64,000 nt of DNA from Tomitella fengzijianii (GCF_007559025.1 NZ_CP041765.1:2662679-2726678); one strand, 5' to 3'; positions 49,422-56,968 are shown, counted from the first letter of the stretch. Made by a program: numbers and translations. The notes: generated by a model from the sequence alone, not told the origin.

Positions 49422-50108
49422 CTACGCCCCGCCTTTCCTCCGCACCATCTCCGCGATCCACGTGGGCGCGTACGGCGACGTGCAGCCGGGCGACGTCGGG
49501 TAATCCCTGAACGCCCCCACCCGCTCGCCGATGGCCACCGCGCGGTCCCGGAATTCCGCGTGCTCGATTCCGATGGCGGCCAGGCACGAGTTCATCGCCC
49601 ATCGCGTCGCCTCGGGTGCGTCGCGCAGACCGGAGTCGATCGCGTCGAGCAGTGCGGCGAGGTCAAGACCCGCGGGTCTGCCCACCACCCGCCGTGTGGT
49701 GAGGTCCCAGGCGGCCGCGGCCACCAGCGGGTCCCCGTCCCCCGCCCACTCCGTCCGCAGTTCCTCCGCGTGCGGCGACTTCTTGACCACGTAGTTCACC
49801 AACCAGTCGTGCACCTTGGGCATGCGGGCCGCGCGGACCATGGCGTCCAGCTCGTCGCGATCGAACTCCCGGGGACGGCAGGTGAGCATCGCCAGCAGCC
49901 GGGCTGCGCCGTCACCCGTCCCCCACAACTGCAGCGCGAGCTCGTGGCGCGTCTTCAGCCGCTTCGCCAGCGCACGCAGCTCGGAGAGTTTCACGCCGTG
50001 ATCGTCGCCGTGCCGTGCATTGACCGCGCGGACCTTCGGATCGTCCAGTGCGGCCAGCTCCGACATCACCGAGGGCAGCGACGCCGTCTCGGCCGATTGC
50101 TCGCTCAT
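49422..50108 (-). CDS. AlkD-like DNA-alkylation-repair HEAT protein
   Basis: A 228-residue all-helical protein: VKLSELRALAKRLKTRHELALQLW, VHDWLVNYVVKKSPHAEEL, DPLVAAAAWDLTTRR and MNSCLAAIGIEHAEFRDRAV. The repeat pattern and WD..VNYVVKKS block match COG4912-type alkylation repair proteins, which can act as alkylpurine glycosylases or be DNA-binding only. ATG 50108 (MSEQSAETASLPS); the frame is open upstream without conservation. Last chromosomal gene before the prophage. Confidence 0.82.
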   Translation of the reverse strand: MSEQSAETASLPSVMSELAALDDPKVRAVNARHGDDHGVKLSELRALAKRLKTRHELALQLWGTGDGAARLLAMLTCRPREFDRDELDAMVRAARMPKVHDWLVNYVVKKSPHAEELRTEWAGDGDPLVAAAAWDLTTRRVVGRPAGLDLAALLDAIDSGLRDAPEATRWAMNSCLAAIGIEHAEFRDRAVAIGERVGAFRDYPTSPGCTSPYAPTWIAEMVRRKGGA

Positions 50109-50191
50109 CGCATTCCTCCCGCTCGCCGCGTGGATTCCGGTCGACGCCGCCCGTTCGCGCCCGAGTTCCGCAGCGGAGGCGGCCCAAACGA

Positions 50192-50231
50192 CGAAACGCC
50201 AGGTCAAAACCGCGTTTGACCTGGCGTTTCG
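50192..50231. terminator. Strong hairpin flanking the prophage attachment site
   Basis: Perfect 17-bp stem (50192-50208 with 50215-50231) with a 6-nt loop. It lies just downstream of the tRNA-Asn 3' fragment on the minus strand, so it is probably the original chromosomal terminator of tRNA-Asn. Confidence 0.8.
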
Positions 50232-50235
50232 CTTG

Positions 50236-50277
50236 CTCCCCCGACTGGACTCGAACCAGTAACCCTTCGATTAACAG
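50236..50277 (-). other. Attachment site core: 3' half of tRNA-Asn
   Basis: Minus strand reads from anticodon loop CTGTTAA (anticodon GTT) through T-arm ACTGGTTCGAGTCCAGT to acceptor CGGGGGA and discriminator G. No matching 5' half exists: upstream bases give only three anticodon-stem pairs and no TCCCCCG at the right distance. Because the chromosome is on the 3' side, this is the displaced host fragment; the phage should restore an intact tRNA-Asn at its far end. Confidence 0.85.
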
Positions 50278-50284
50278 ATGAACG

Positions 50285-51472
50285 CTACACCGCTGTGACC
50301 TGCACATTTCCCCCTCTGCTGTCTGACTGCTGTCTGCGCTGTCTGAACCGTTCCCGCTCAGACTTCATGTGCGCATCGAGCCGCGCCGGCATGGCATCGA
50401 GCTCGTCGTCCCACAGGTGGCTGTAGATGTCGAGGGTGATGGCGGCCGTCCGGTGGCCCAGCATCGTCTGCACCGTCTTGACGTTCGCGCCCGCGTGGAT
50501 CGCCCACGACGCCGCCGTGTGCCGCAACTCGTAGGTATCCAGCCCGTCGATGCCGTGCTTCGCCCACAGTGGACGCCACCGATTCCGCGTCCACGACAAT
50601 CCCGCCGACGTCCGCAGCAACGGCGCCGTGCGCCGACGGCCACCGGCCGCGAGGGTGAGATCATCAAGCAGGCCCCCACCGACAGGCACCTCCCGATGCT
50701 GGTGCGTCTTGACGTCCCCGACGGTGCCCTTGTCATCGACAGCGCGCTCAACGCGGATCCGGCCGCGCCGCGCGTCAAGGTCCTGTACCTGGAGGCCGAA
50801 GCACTCACCCGGCCGGAGCCCGGTCAGCACGAGGGTCCGCACCACAAGCCTGCACGGCTCATCCGGCATCGCGGCCAGCAGCCCGTCGACCTCTCCCACG
50901 CTCAAATACCGGCGCGGAGTTTCCGGCGCCGCGGGAAGATCACCCCGCTTCATCGGGTTCGCCGGCACCGCCTTGTGATCGACGGCCAGATCAAGCAGCG
51001 CGCGCAGCACGATGCCCGTAGTACGTTTCGACGAACCGCCGAGCGGCTTCGACTCGCCCGGCTTGCACCCCTTCGTCGTCGTCAGCTCGTTCAACCACGC
51101 GACCGCGTCCGCCCGTTCGACGTCCCCGCACGGCACGTCCTTCCACCGGGGCTCAATCCGCCGCCACGCCGATTCATACCCCGCGCGCGTCGACTTCGAC
51201 GTCCCCGACTTCATCGCAGACCACAACACCCACATATCGCCGATCGTGAGCGCCGCGCGCTCCTTGGTGATGTGCGTTCCCGCGCGCGTCCCCGAACCGA
51301 CGTCCTCCAGATGCGCGAGCGCCGCGTCCTTGTTCGCAAACGACTTAGACACCCGCTTGCCGCCCTCATCCCAGCGGGCAAGCCAACGATTCCCCTTACC
51401 CCACCGGGGGCCGCGTAACCGCCGCCCGCCATCGGGGTTCCGTACTGTCCACTGGTCCACGACCTGTGCCAT
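50285..51472 (-). CDS. int: Prophage tyrosine integrase
   Basis: A 395-residue tyrosine recombinase. N-terminus: GPRWGKGNRWLARWDEGGKRVSKSF (arm-binding, AP2-like), then a core-binding helix bundle (WSAMKSGTSKSTRAGYESAW). Catalytic domain: LTGLRPGECFGL (first Arg), YELRHTAASWAIHAG (second box), LGHRTAAITLDIYSHL with His and nucleophile Tyr. Its TAG stop lies 8 bp from the att core, the standard int-att arrangement. Start at 51472. It integrates the phage into tRNA-Asn and, with the excisionase-like protein, excises it. Confidence 0.95.
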   Translation of the reverse strand: MAQVVDQWTVRNPDGGRRLRGPRWGKGNRWLARWDEGGKRVSKSFANKDAALAHLEDVGSGTRAGTHITKERAALTIGDMWVLWSAMKSGTSKSTRAGYESAWRRIEPRWKDVPCGDVERADAVAWLNELTTTKGCKPGESKPLGGSSKRTTGIVLRALLDLAVDHKAVPANPMKRGDLPAAPETPRRYLSVGEVDGLLAAMPDEPCRLVVRTLVLTGLRPGECFGLQVQDLDARRGRIRVERAVDDKGTVGDVKTHQHREVPVGGGLLDDLTLAAGGRRRTAPLLRTSAGLSWTRNRWRPLWAKHGIDGLDTYELRHTAASWAIHAGANVKTVQTMLGHRTAAITLDIYSHLWDDELDAMPARLDAHMKSERERFRQRRQQSDSRGGNVQVTAV

Positions 51473-51538
51473 GATCGATCAGACTCCTCCCGAGTCACTA
51501 CCACCCCGCCGGATGCCGACCGGCGGGGCGGCCTTCTG

Positions 51539-51964
51539 TCAGCAGACGTTCCGCTTCGCCGACGCCCACACTTCCGCCGCCTGCTCCGACGTCACCGACA
51601 CCTGACCGTCCAGATCAGTCACCAGGTATCCGGCCGCCTGTTCATCGGACACGCCCATCGCGTCGGCAGCCTGGCAGGCCGACGGCGCCCACATGTTGAT
51701 CGTCATCTGCTCGCCGTCCGTGAAGCCGAGCCGATCGAGCGTTTCGGAGAACCCCTCATCGACGGCCTTCGATTCGACGGCCTCAGCGTCGACGTCGCCG
51801 CCAGTGTCCGACGCTTCGACGTCGGTCGTAGCATCCACCGTCGGCACCGCCTGCCCGGACTCTTCCGGCGCCGCGGCAGTATCACCGCCACCGCTTCCAC
51901 AGGCCGCGAGCACCGCGCCCATCGCAGCAATGGCCACAACACCCGCCGAGAACCTCACCCGCAC
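51539..51964 (-). CDS. Prophage lipoprotein in the lysogeny module
   Basis: A 141-residue product with a perfect lipoprotein signal: GVVAIAAMGAVLAAC (Cys22 after LAA), then a Ser/Asp/Thr-rich linker (about 25-65) and a small domain with Cys at SACQAADAM and a final Cys (KRNVC), perhaps a disulfide. The GYLVTDLDGQ and VTSEQAAEVWASAK helices look like the small DUF732-type fold, but this is weak. It sits between int and the ImmA-like gene, overlapping the latter by 10 bp, so it is likely expressed in the lysogen. GTG 51964. Possible superinfection-exclusion protein. Confidence 0.8.
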   Translation of the reverse strand: MRVRFSAGVVAIAAMGAVLAACGSGGGDTAAAPEESGQAVPTVDATTDVEASDTGGDVDAEAVESKAVDEGFSETLDRLGFTDGEQMTINMWAPSACQAADAMGVSDEQAAGYLVTDLDGQVSVTSEQAAEVWASAKRNVC

Positions 51965-52350
51965 GTCACTTTCCTCCTTCGTTCAGCCCGCCAGACGGCG
52001 AGCAGGTGGTCGCTCACTTCCAGTTCGTAGGCGATGGCCGGCCAGTTCGGCCCATACGCCACTTCAGCAATCCGAACCTCATCAGCCTCGATCAGGTACT
52101 CAGCGGCCAGCCGGTCCGCCTCACGTTCAGCACGCAGGTCCATCCAGCCAGAGCCTGTCGGTTCATCCCCGCGGTGCGCGTGTGCGAGCTCGTGCGCGAG
52201 CACCGATCGCGCTTGCCGGCGATTCATGCCGGGCCGCAGCCGGATCGTCCGTCGTCGGTGGCTATAACTACCGAGGCGCCCCGGGCCGGGATCGACGACT
52301 TCGATCCGCACCCGCATCGTCTCCGCAACCTTGAGCAACCGCTCCAACAT
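51955..52350 (-). CDS. ImmA/IrrE-family metallopeptidase
   Basis: A 131-residue zinc peptidase with VLAHELAHAHRGD (His53, Glu54, His57) and LRAEREADRLAAEYLI providing the third ligand. ImmA-type proteases cleave phage repressors to trigger excision. Its start lies 5 bp after the end of the repressor gene on the same strand, so the two form an operon, and it overlaps the lipoprotein downstream. Start ATG 52350. Compact compared with Bacillus ImmA. Confidence 0.92.
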   Translation of the reverse strand: MLERLLKVAETMRVRIEVVDPGPGRLGSYSHRRRTIRLRPGMNRRQARSVLAHELAHAHRGDEPTGSGWMDLRAEREADRLAAEYLIEADEVRIAEVAYGPNWPAIAYELEVSDHLLAVWRAERRRKVTCG

Positions 52351-52355
52351 CCCTC

Positions 52356-52793
52356 CTACGGCGTGAAATCATCCTCTGTCGTCTCATCTACCTCGCCGTT
52401 GAACGCAACGGCGAGGTCGTCACTTTCCACCAGCGAGTGGTCGCGTGGCGCGCGTTCGCCGATGTCGACGATGTTGTCGATCGGCGCGGTCAGGCCCTCG
52501 TGCTCGCCAGTCTTTATGCGCCGCACCAGCTCTTCGGCGAGCTCCAGGTCGGTCGCGTCGGACAGCGCCACCGTCCCGACGTGCGCGCGTACCTCTCCAT
52601 CGCTCAGTACCCCCCACACGACAAGGCCGGCAATCGGGTCCGCGTCGTATGCGCGCGCGATGGCAATGCAAATGTCCGGCTGGCCGTCAGCGATACGACG
52701 GCCGACGGTCACGTGGTTCTTGCCGATGCGGTCGCCGATGGCGCGCAGCGACGCACCGCCGGTGACTTCGTCTACCCACTGTTGGTTACCCAT
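52356..52793 (-). CDS. Immunity repressor (HTH)
   Basis: A 145-residue protein, MGNQQWVDEVTGGASLRAIG, with a helix-turn-helix in DRIGKNHVTVGRRIADGQPD and a C-terminal helical/acidic region (ATDLELAEELVRRIKTGEHEG; DETTEDDFTP). It is transcribed divergently from the Cro-like gene across a region full of TTGCAA-core sites, upstream of the ImmA-like protease. This fits the lysogeny repressor. Start ATG 52793; an in-frame ATG at 52811 within the operator is possible. Confidence 0.82.
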   Translation of the reverse strand: MGNQQWVDEVTGGASLRAIGDRIGKNHVTVGRRIADGQPDICIAIARAYDADPIAGLVVWGVLSDGEVRAHVGTVALSDATDLELAEELVRRIKTGEHEGLTAPIDNIVDIGERAPRDHSLVESDDLAVAFNGEVDETTEDDFTP

Positions 52794-52810
52794 GCCCCCA
52801 TTATGGTGCA

Positions 52811-52885
52811 TATTTGCAACACCCGCAAGGGGTATGACCTGCAATGTTGCAAATAGTCGCCGACACACCGCCGATCTATGTTGCA
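52811..52885. promoter_or_regulatory. Phage operator/promoter region between repressor and Cro
   Basis: Perfect inverted repeat of 10-nt arms TATTTGCAAC (52811-52820) and GTTGCAAATA (52846-52855), the right arm forming part of the palindrome TGCAATGTTGCA (52840-52851), plus a third GTTGCA at 52880-52885. The region is AT-richer than its surroundings. These are the probable binding sites of the repressor and Cro. Confidence 0.65.
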
Positions 52886-52945
52886 CTTCCTCGCCACTAT
52901 GGTTAGTGTTGTAACCACCACGGCGAAGGAGTGAACCACAGCGAC

Positions 52946-53179
52946 ATGGCAACCATCCGACTACGTGCAGACGTCCTGAAGAAGCTCCAGGAAATGCATG
53001 CGCTCAACGACTCAACGACCGCCCGCGCCATCGGCGTCGACCGCTCGACGCTGCACCGCATCAAAGACGGCGCCACCCCATCCGCCGGATTCATCGCAGG
53101 CGCAGTGCTCACGTTCGGCGTCCCCATCGAATCGCTGTTCAGCGTCATCGAGGACGACGCCACCAGCACCGCCGCATAG
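52946..53179 (+). CDS. Cro-like HTH protein
   Basis: A 77-residue basic protein MATIRLRADVLKKLQEMHAL with a canonical XRE helix-turn-helix (TTARAIGVDRSTLHRIKDG) and the tail GVPIESLFSVIEDD. It is the first rightward gene after the operator region, the place of Cro. ATG 52946 is taken; GTG 52931 is in frame but overlaps the AAGGAG sequence. It probably represses the lysogeny promoter during lytic growth. Confidence 0.85.
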   Translation: MATIRLRADVLKKLQEMHALNDSTTARAIGVDRSTLHRIKDGATPSAGFIAGAVLTFGVPIESLFSVIEDDATSTAA

Positions 53180-53234
53180 AAGAGGCCCGCCGGGGCTTCC
53201 CTCCCCGACGGGCCGTGACACCGAAAGGCAACCA

Positions 53235-53297
53235 ATGTCAGCGCCCACGCTACCAACCCCCACCGACACCGAGAACCAGCTCGGCGGTGCCGCATGA
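53235..53297 (+). CDS. Tiny ORF upstream of the excisionase-like gene
   Basis: A 20-codon frame (MSAPTLPTPTDTENQLGGAA) with GAAAGG 5 nt before its ATG and an ATGA overlap with the next gene. It may be a real microprotein or a translational leader for coupled expression. No similarity can be stated. Confidence 0.4.
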   Translation: MSAPTLPTPTDTENQLGGAA

Positions 53298-53470
53298 CCC
53301 TCCTGACCTACGCCGAAGTCGGCGAACGCCTGAACTGCTCGCCCTGGTCAGTGGCGAAGCTGACCCGCCGCGGCGAACTTCCCCGCATTGTCCTGTCCCC
53401 GCGCCAGCACCGCGTCGACGAGGCCGACCTGCACGCATTCATCAAGGACCGGAAGGAGTCGACCCGATGA
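53294..53470 (+). CDS. Excisionase-like HTH protein
   Basis: A 58-residue MerR/excisionase-type protein: LTYAEVGERLNCSPWSVAKL is the winged-helix recognition pattern, RRGELPRIVLSPRQHRV the wing, and DEADLHAFIKDRK the end. This is the usual HTH_17 excisionase form. It is linked by ATGA overlaps to the tiny ORF before and the membrane protein after. Probable role: directs integrase toward excision. Confidence 0.85.
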   Translation: MTLLTYAEVGERLNCSPWSVAKLTRRGELPRIVLSPRQHRVDEADLHAFIKDRKESTR

Positions 53471-53742
53471 GCACCGATCCGATCCGCACCGCGCAGCGTG
53501 CGCACCACGACCTCGACTTGGCCGCGTCGATGGCCCGGCATCCCGCGGGCCGGCGGCGCCCGTTCGTTCGCCCCGAGGACCGCGCCCAGCCGCGCCGGAT
53601 AGAACCGGCCGGTAGCCCGGCCGACTTCGACCGGCCCACACGCGGTACGTACGCGGTCGCCGCTGTGCTGTCGCTGGTCGGTGGCGCGCTGGTCGGCGCG
53701 TGCCTGTACGCCGCGTTCGCCGGATGGGCGGGCCCGCTGTGA
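53467..53742 (+). CDS. Phage hypothetical protein with one membrane helix
   Basis: A 91-residue product: basic hydrophilic N-terminus (MARHPAGRRRPFVRPEDR) and a C-terminal transmembrane helix (TYAVAAVLSLVGGALVGACLYAAF). ATG 53467 overlaps the excisionase-like stop. Unknown function; early phage membrane proteins of this size are often host-modifying. Confidence 0.7.
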   Translation: MSTDPIRTAQRAHHDLDLAASMARHPAGRRRPFVRPEDRAQPRRIEPAGSPADFDRPTRGTYAVAAVLSLVGGALVGACLYAAFAGWAGPL

Positions 53743-53918
53743 AGCCCCGCCGCCAGCTCAGCCGCGGCCAGCTGCTCGCCGATGCGATGGACGGCATCCC
53801 CCGCATCCTGCCCGAGCACCAGGCTGCCGCGACCCGCACCGTGTGCGCGAACGCCGACGGCGCCGACGACGCGCGCGAGCTGCTGGCCATGCTCGGTCTC
53901 CCCGCGGGCACCGCATGA
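53739..53918 (+). CDS. Small phage hypothetical protein
   Basis: A 59-residue product (MKPRRQLSRGQLLADAMDGI) with GTG 53739 overlapping the preceding stop. Mostly helical, with no recognisable domain. Part of the block of overlapping early ORFs. Confidence 0.6.
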   Translation: MKPRRQLSRGQLLADAMDGIPRILPEHQAAATRTVCANADGADDARELLAMLGLPAGTA

Positions 53919-54049
53919 CCGGCTGGCCATGGGCACGACCACCTGAACCACCGCCGGACGAGTGCCGCGAACCGGACGAGCACCCGCACGAATGCGGCTG
54001 TGGCCAGCCGGACCCGGACGACGCCCGCGACATCTACCTCGACCTGTAG
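53915..54049 (+). CDS. Very short phage ORF, Cys/His/acidic-rich
   Basis: A 44-residue product MTGWPWARPPEPPPDECREP followed by DEHPHECGCGQPDPDDAR. A CxxxxxxxxC-GCG pattern with His could bind metal. ATGA overlap with the gene before. Not otherwise recognised. Confidence 0.5.
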   Translation: MTGWPWARPPEPPPDECREPDEHPHECGCGQPDPDDARDIYLDL

Positions 54050-54060
54050 GAGCCCTACGA

Positions 54061-54309
54061 ATGAACCTCACCCCCGACCCCGCCCGGCACGTGCTGCACC
54101 ACCCCGAGCAGCTCAACGTCTACGACCTTTCCGGGGACACCGAGCGCGCCGGACGCCTCCGCAACAACCTGGTCCTCGACAGGTGGCTCGCCCGCACCTT
54201 CGACACCACCCTCGACGGCCTCCCCGCCTGCTACGACGCCGAGATCGTCGGCGACCCCGACAACTGGCCTAGCACCGGCGACCACGCACGGATCGAGGCC
54301 GCGGCATGA
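54061..54309 (+). CDS. Small phage hypothetical protein
   Basis: An 82-residue product: MNLTPDPARHVLHHPEQLNV, DTERAGRLRNNLVLDRWLAR, TLDGLPACYDAEIVGDP. ATG 54061 with AGGAG upstream, ATGA overlap with the next gene. No family recognised. Confidence 0.6.
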   Translation: MNLTPDPARHVLHHPEQLNVYDLSGDTERAGRLRNNLVLDRWLARTFDTTLDGLPACYDAEIVGDPDNWPSTGDHARIEAAA

Positions 54310-54545
54310 GCGACGACTGCGACCACGACGAGCACACGCACCGCTACATGGCCACCGCGGCGGAGACGGCCGCCGACGCTGACTTGGTCGTGGCGATCCG
54401 CATGGACCCCGGCATCGAAGGCGTCGACCTCCAAGCCGCCGAGATGTTCTTCCTGCCCCGCCCCGGCAGCACCGTGTCGATCCAGTTGGTGGTCCAGGCG
54501 ATGCGCAAGGCCGCCGACCAGATCGAGGAAGGAGCCGCGCAGTGA
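54306..54545 (+). CDS. Small phage hypothetical protein
   Basis: A 79-residue acidic product opening MSDDCDHDEHTHRYM and continuing VVAIRMDPGIEGVDLQAAEMFFL, QLVVQAMRKAADQIEEG. The N-terminal DCDHDEHTH cluster may bind metal. ATGA overlaps at both ends. Confidence 0.6.
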   Translation: MSDDCDHDEHTHRYMATAAETAADADLVVAIRMDPGIEGVDLQAAEMFFLPRPGSTVSIQLVVQAMRKAADQIEEGAAQ

Positions 54546-54844
54546 GTCTGCTCCCGCAGCCGCGGCATGGCCTGCCCGTCCGCGTCCGGCCGATGCCCGA
54601 CGACGTGCTCGGCTACCACCCGGACCGCGAGCAGGTGGCGGACACGGCGCTCGACATCGCCGACCGCATCCGCGACACCAGCCCGCAGCTTGTGAGCGAC
54701 CAAGTGTGCGCGCTCGCGTGGTCGCGGCCCGGTCTCGCCGCTCAGCTCATCCTCACGCTCGCCGTGTGGTTGCCGATCGAGGACATGAACGGTGCCGCGC
54801 TCGCCGCGCAGGCGCGCCGCGTCGCGACGGGCGGTGGCCGATGA
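54542..54844 (+). CDS. Small phage hypothetical protein
   Basis: A 100-residue mainly helical product (REQVADTALDIADRIRDTSP, AAQLILTLAVWLPIEDMNGA). The hydrophobic LILTLAVWLPI is too short and interrupted to be a clear membrane helix. GTG 54542 overlaps the preceding stop, and the next gene overlaps this stop. Confidence 0.6.
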   Translation: MSLLPQPRHGLPVRVRPMPDDVLGYHPDREQVADTALDIADRIRDTSPQLVSDQVCALAWSRPGLAAQLILTLAVWLPIEDMNGAALAAQARRVATGGGR

Positions 54845-55044
54845 GCCTCCATGCCTATCAGCGCAGCCGCGCGCTGGCCGCGTCCGACGAGCCGTTCTAC
54901 GCGCTGGTGATGGCCGCGATGCGCAAGGCCGACAGCCGTAACGCCGCCGCCCTCCAGGCCGCGTTGCCCGATACCCATGCCGAACTATCCGCCCGCTACC
55001 AGGCGCCCGGCGGGCTCCTACCCCATGAACGGACCAACGCATGA
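54841..55044 (+). CDS. Small phage hypothetical protein
   Basis: A 67-residue product MSLHAYQRSRALAASDEPF, YALVMAAMRKADSRNAAAL, TH-AELSARYQAPGG. Overlaps the gene before and the exonuclease start (ATGA) after it. No domain recognised, but tight coupling to the recombination genes is evident. Confidence 0.6.
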   Translation: MSLHAYQRSRALAASDEPFYALVMAAMRKADSRNAAALQAALPDTHAELSARYQAPGGLLPHERTNA

Positions 55045-55928
55045 CCGCCCCCACGATTGCCCCCGGCAGCCCCGAGTGGTTGCGCATCATCACCCCGTCC
55101 AAGGTGGCCGCGATCCTCGGCAAGTCGCGGTTCGAGAGCCCCTACCGGCTGTGGCACCGCATGGCCGGCAACCTGGCACCGGAGCCGCCGCGCGATGAGT
55201 TCACCGCAGGGCACGCGATGGAACACGCCCTCGCCTACCTGTGGAAGCAGGAAAACCCGCACTGGCGCCTGTCGCCCGGCGAGGTACAGGTGCACCGGCC
55301 CGCCGCCAACGGCACCCCGGCGATGCTCGCCACCGTCGACCGGCGCGCCGTGCGCGGCCGGTGGCGCCGCATCGTCGAGTTCAAGACCGCCCGCGACCTC
55401 AGCGTGTGGGGCGACGAGTTCACCGACGACGCACCCCTCGACTACTACCTCCAGGTACAGGCGCAGCAACTCATCACCGGCTGGACCGCACCCGCACACC
55501 TGATGGTGATGGGCCCCTACTTCCGGTGGCACACCTACGTCATCGAGCACGACCCGCTCGTCGCCGAGAAAATCACCGCCGCCGCCGTCCGCTGGCACCA
55601 AAGCCTCGAGGCCGGCGCCCCGCCGGAGCTCGACGACAGCGTGCCCACCTACCAGGCCGTCCGCGAGTTGCACCCGGACATCGACGGCACCGAAGTGCAG
55701 GTCGACCGCACGCTGGCCGCCGAGTACCTGGCGACCGCCGACGCGCTCAAGTTCGCAGAGAAGACGGCGCGCGGAGCCAAGACCCGGCTGCTAGACGCGA
55801 TGGGCAACGCGCAGCAGGCCAACACCGGCGACATCAAGATCGCCACCCGCTACCAGCACGGCAAGGGAGTCGCCGTGCGCGGCAACACCAAGGCACTCAC
55901 CGCACTCAACGAAGGGACCGCAGCATGA
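55041..55928 (+). CDS. YqaJ-type recombination exonuclease
   Basis: A 295-residue PD-(D/E)XK nuclease: GSPEWLRIITPSKVAAILGKSRF and TAGHAMEHALAYLWKQE at the N-terminus, MLATVDRRAVRGRWR then VEFKTARDLSVWG (ExK), and DYYLQVQAQQLITGW: the YqaJ/lambda-exonuclease pattern. With the adjacent RecT it forms a single-strand-annealing recombination pair that processes double-strand ends. ATG 55041; ATGA overlap with recT. Confidence 0.9.
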   Translation: MTAPTIAPGSPEWLRIITPSKVAAILGKSRFESPYRLWHRMAGNLAPEPPRDEFTAGHAMEHALAYLWKQENPHWRLSPGEVQVHRPAANGTPAMLATVDRRAVRGRWRRIVEFKTARDLSVWGDEFTDDAPLDYYLQVQAQQLITGWTAPAHLMVMGPYFRWHTYVIEHDPLVAEKITAAAVRWHQSLEAGAPPELDDSVPTYQAVRELHPDIDGTEVQVDRTLAAEYLATADALKFAEKTARGAKTRLLDAMGNAQQANTGDIKIATRYQHGKGVAVRGNTKALTALNEGTAA

Positions 55929-56968
55929 GCACCGCACCCGCAAAGACGGACAGCACCGCCGTCGAGGAAACCCACCCCGGCACCGACCTGGTCGGCACCG
56001 ACGGCGACCGCGGCGTCTACCGCGGCGGCCCGTCCGCTTGGACCCCCGCCGAGCGCGACGAGCTGCGCGCCCTGGCCGGCATCGACGAGGCCAGCGACGG
56101 CGACCTCGCCATGCTCAAGAGCGTCGTCGACCGGACCGGCCTCGACCCGTTCATCAAGCAGATCTACCTCGTCGGCCGCAAGACCAAGACCGGCGGATAC
56201 CGCGGCGAACCCGAACGCTGGGAAACCAAGTGGACCGTACAGGTCGGCATCGACGGATTCCGCGCGGTCACCAACCGGTACGCCGAGCAGCGCGGCCTGG
56301 ACGTGGAGATCGGCAAGCCCGTGTTCTACGGCGAGGACGGCCAGCCCCGCCCGTTCTGGCTCAAGCGCAACGGCTACCCCGCCGCCGCCGAGGTCACTAT
56401 CCGCGTCGGCCAGACCACCGCGACCGCCGTCGCCGTGTGGGACGAGTACGTGCAGACCAAGCGCAACGGCGACCCGAACAGCATGTGGGACAAGATGCCC
56501 ACCGTCATGCTCGCCAAGTGCGCCGAGGCACAAGCACACCGGCGCGTGTGCAGCCTCAACGCCGGCATCTACGAACCCGCCGAAATGGCCCACATGGACA
56601 GCGAGCCCGTCCGCGTGCAGTCGCAGCGCGCCGACCGCCCCGGCAAGGGCCGCGCCGCCGCGCGCGCCGCACTCGGCATCGGCAACCAGCCGCCGACGTC
56701 CGACAGCGGCGACCAGCACGCCAACGCCGCCGAGCAGCCCGCCGACGCCGAGACCACCACCGCGGAGGAAACCCACCCGGCCACGCAAGAGCAGATCGAC
56801 ACCCTCATCCGCGAGCTCGACGCCGCCAACGTCACCGAGGCCGAACGGCCGAACTACGTGCGCGGAGTCGTGGGCCGCGAGGTCAACGGATGGCCGGACC
56901 TCACCGCGCGCGAAGTCGCCGACGTCATCGAGTTCACCACCACCGGAGAACTCCCGATCCGCGGCTAA
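55925..56968 (+). CDS. RecT/Bet single-strand annealing protein
   Basis: A 347-residue annealing protein: EDELRALAGIDEASDGDLAM-like N-terminal region, VVDRTGLDPFIKQIYLVGRK, WTVQVGIDGFRAVTNRYAEQ, TATAVAVWDEYV and AKCAEAQAHRRVCSLNAGIY, the phage Bet/RecT core. The C-terminal 110 residues are an Ala/Glu/Thr-rich, probably disordered linker and a short helical end. ATG 55925. Works with the exonuclease just upstream. Confidence 0.92.
   Translation: MSTAPAKTDSTAVEETHPGTDLVGTDGDRGVYRGGPSAWTPAERDELRALAGIDEASDGDLAMLKSVVDRTGLDPFIKQIYLVGRKTKTGGYRGEPERWETKWTVQVGIDGFRAVTNRYAEQRGLDVEIGKPVFYGEDGQPRPFWLKRNGYPAAAEVTIRVGQTTATAVAVWDEYVQTKRNGDPNSMWDKMPTVMLAKCAEAQAHRRVCSLNAGIYEPAEMAHMDSEPVRVQSQRADRPGKGRAAARAALGIGNQPPTSDSGDQHANAAEQPADAETTTAEETHPATQEQIDTLIRELDAANVTEAERPNYVRGVVGREVNGWPDLTAREVADVIEFTTTGELPIRG

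Noticed and set aside
50230-50310. Intact tRNA-Asn at the prophage edge
   Set aside because: Acceptor 5' strand and D-arm are absent and the anticodon stem has only three pairs; it is a 3' fragment.
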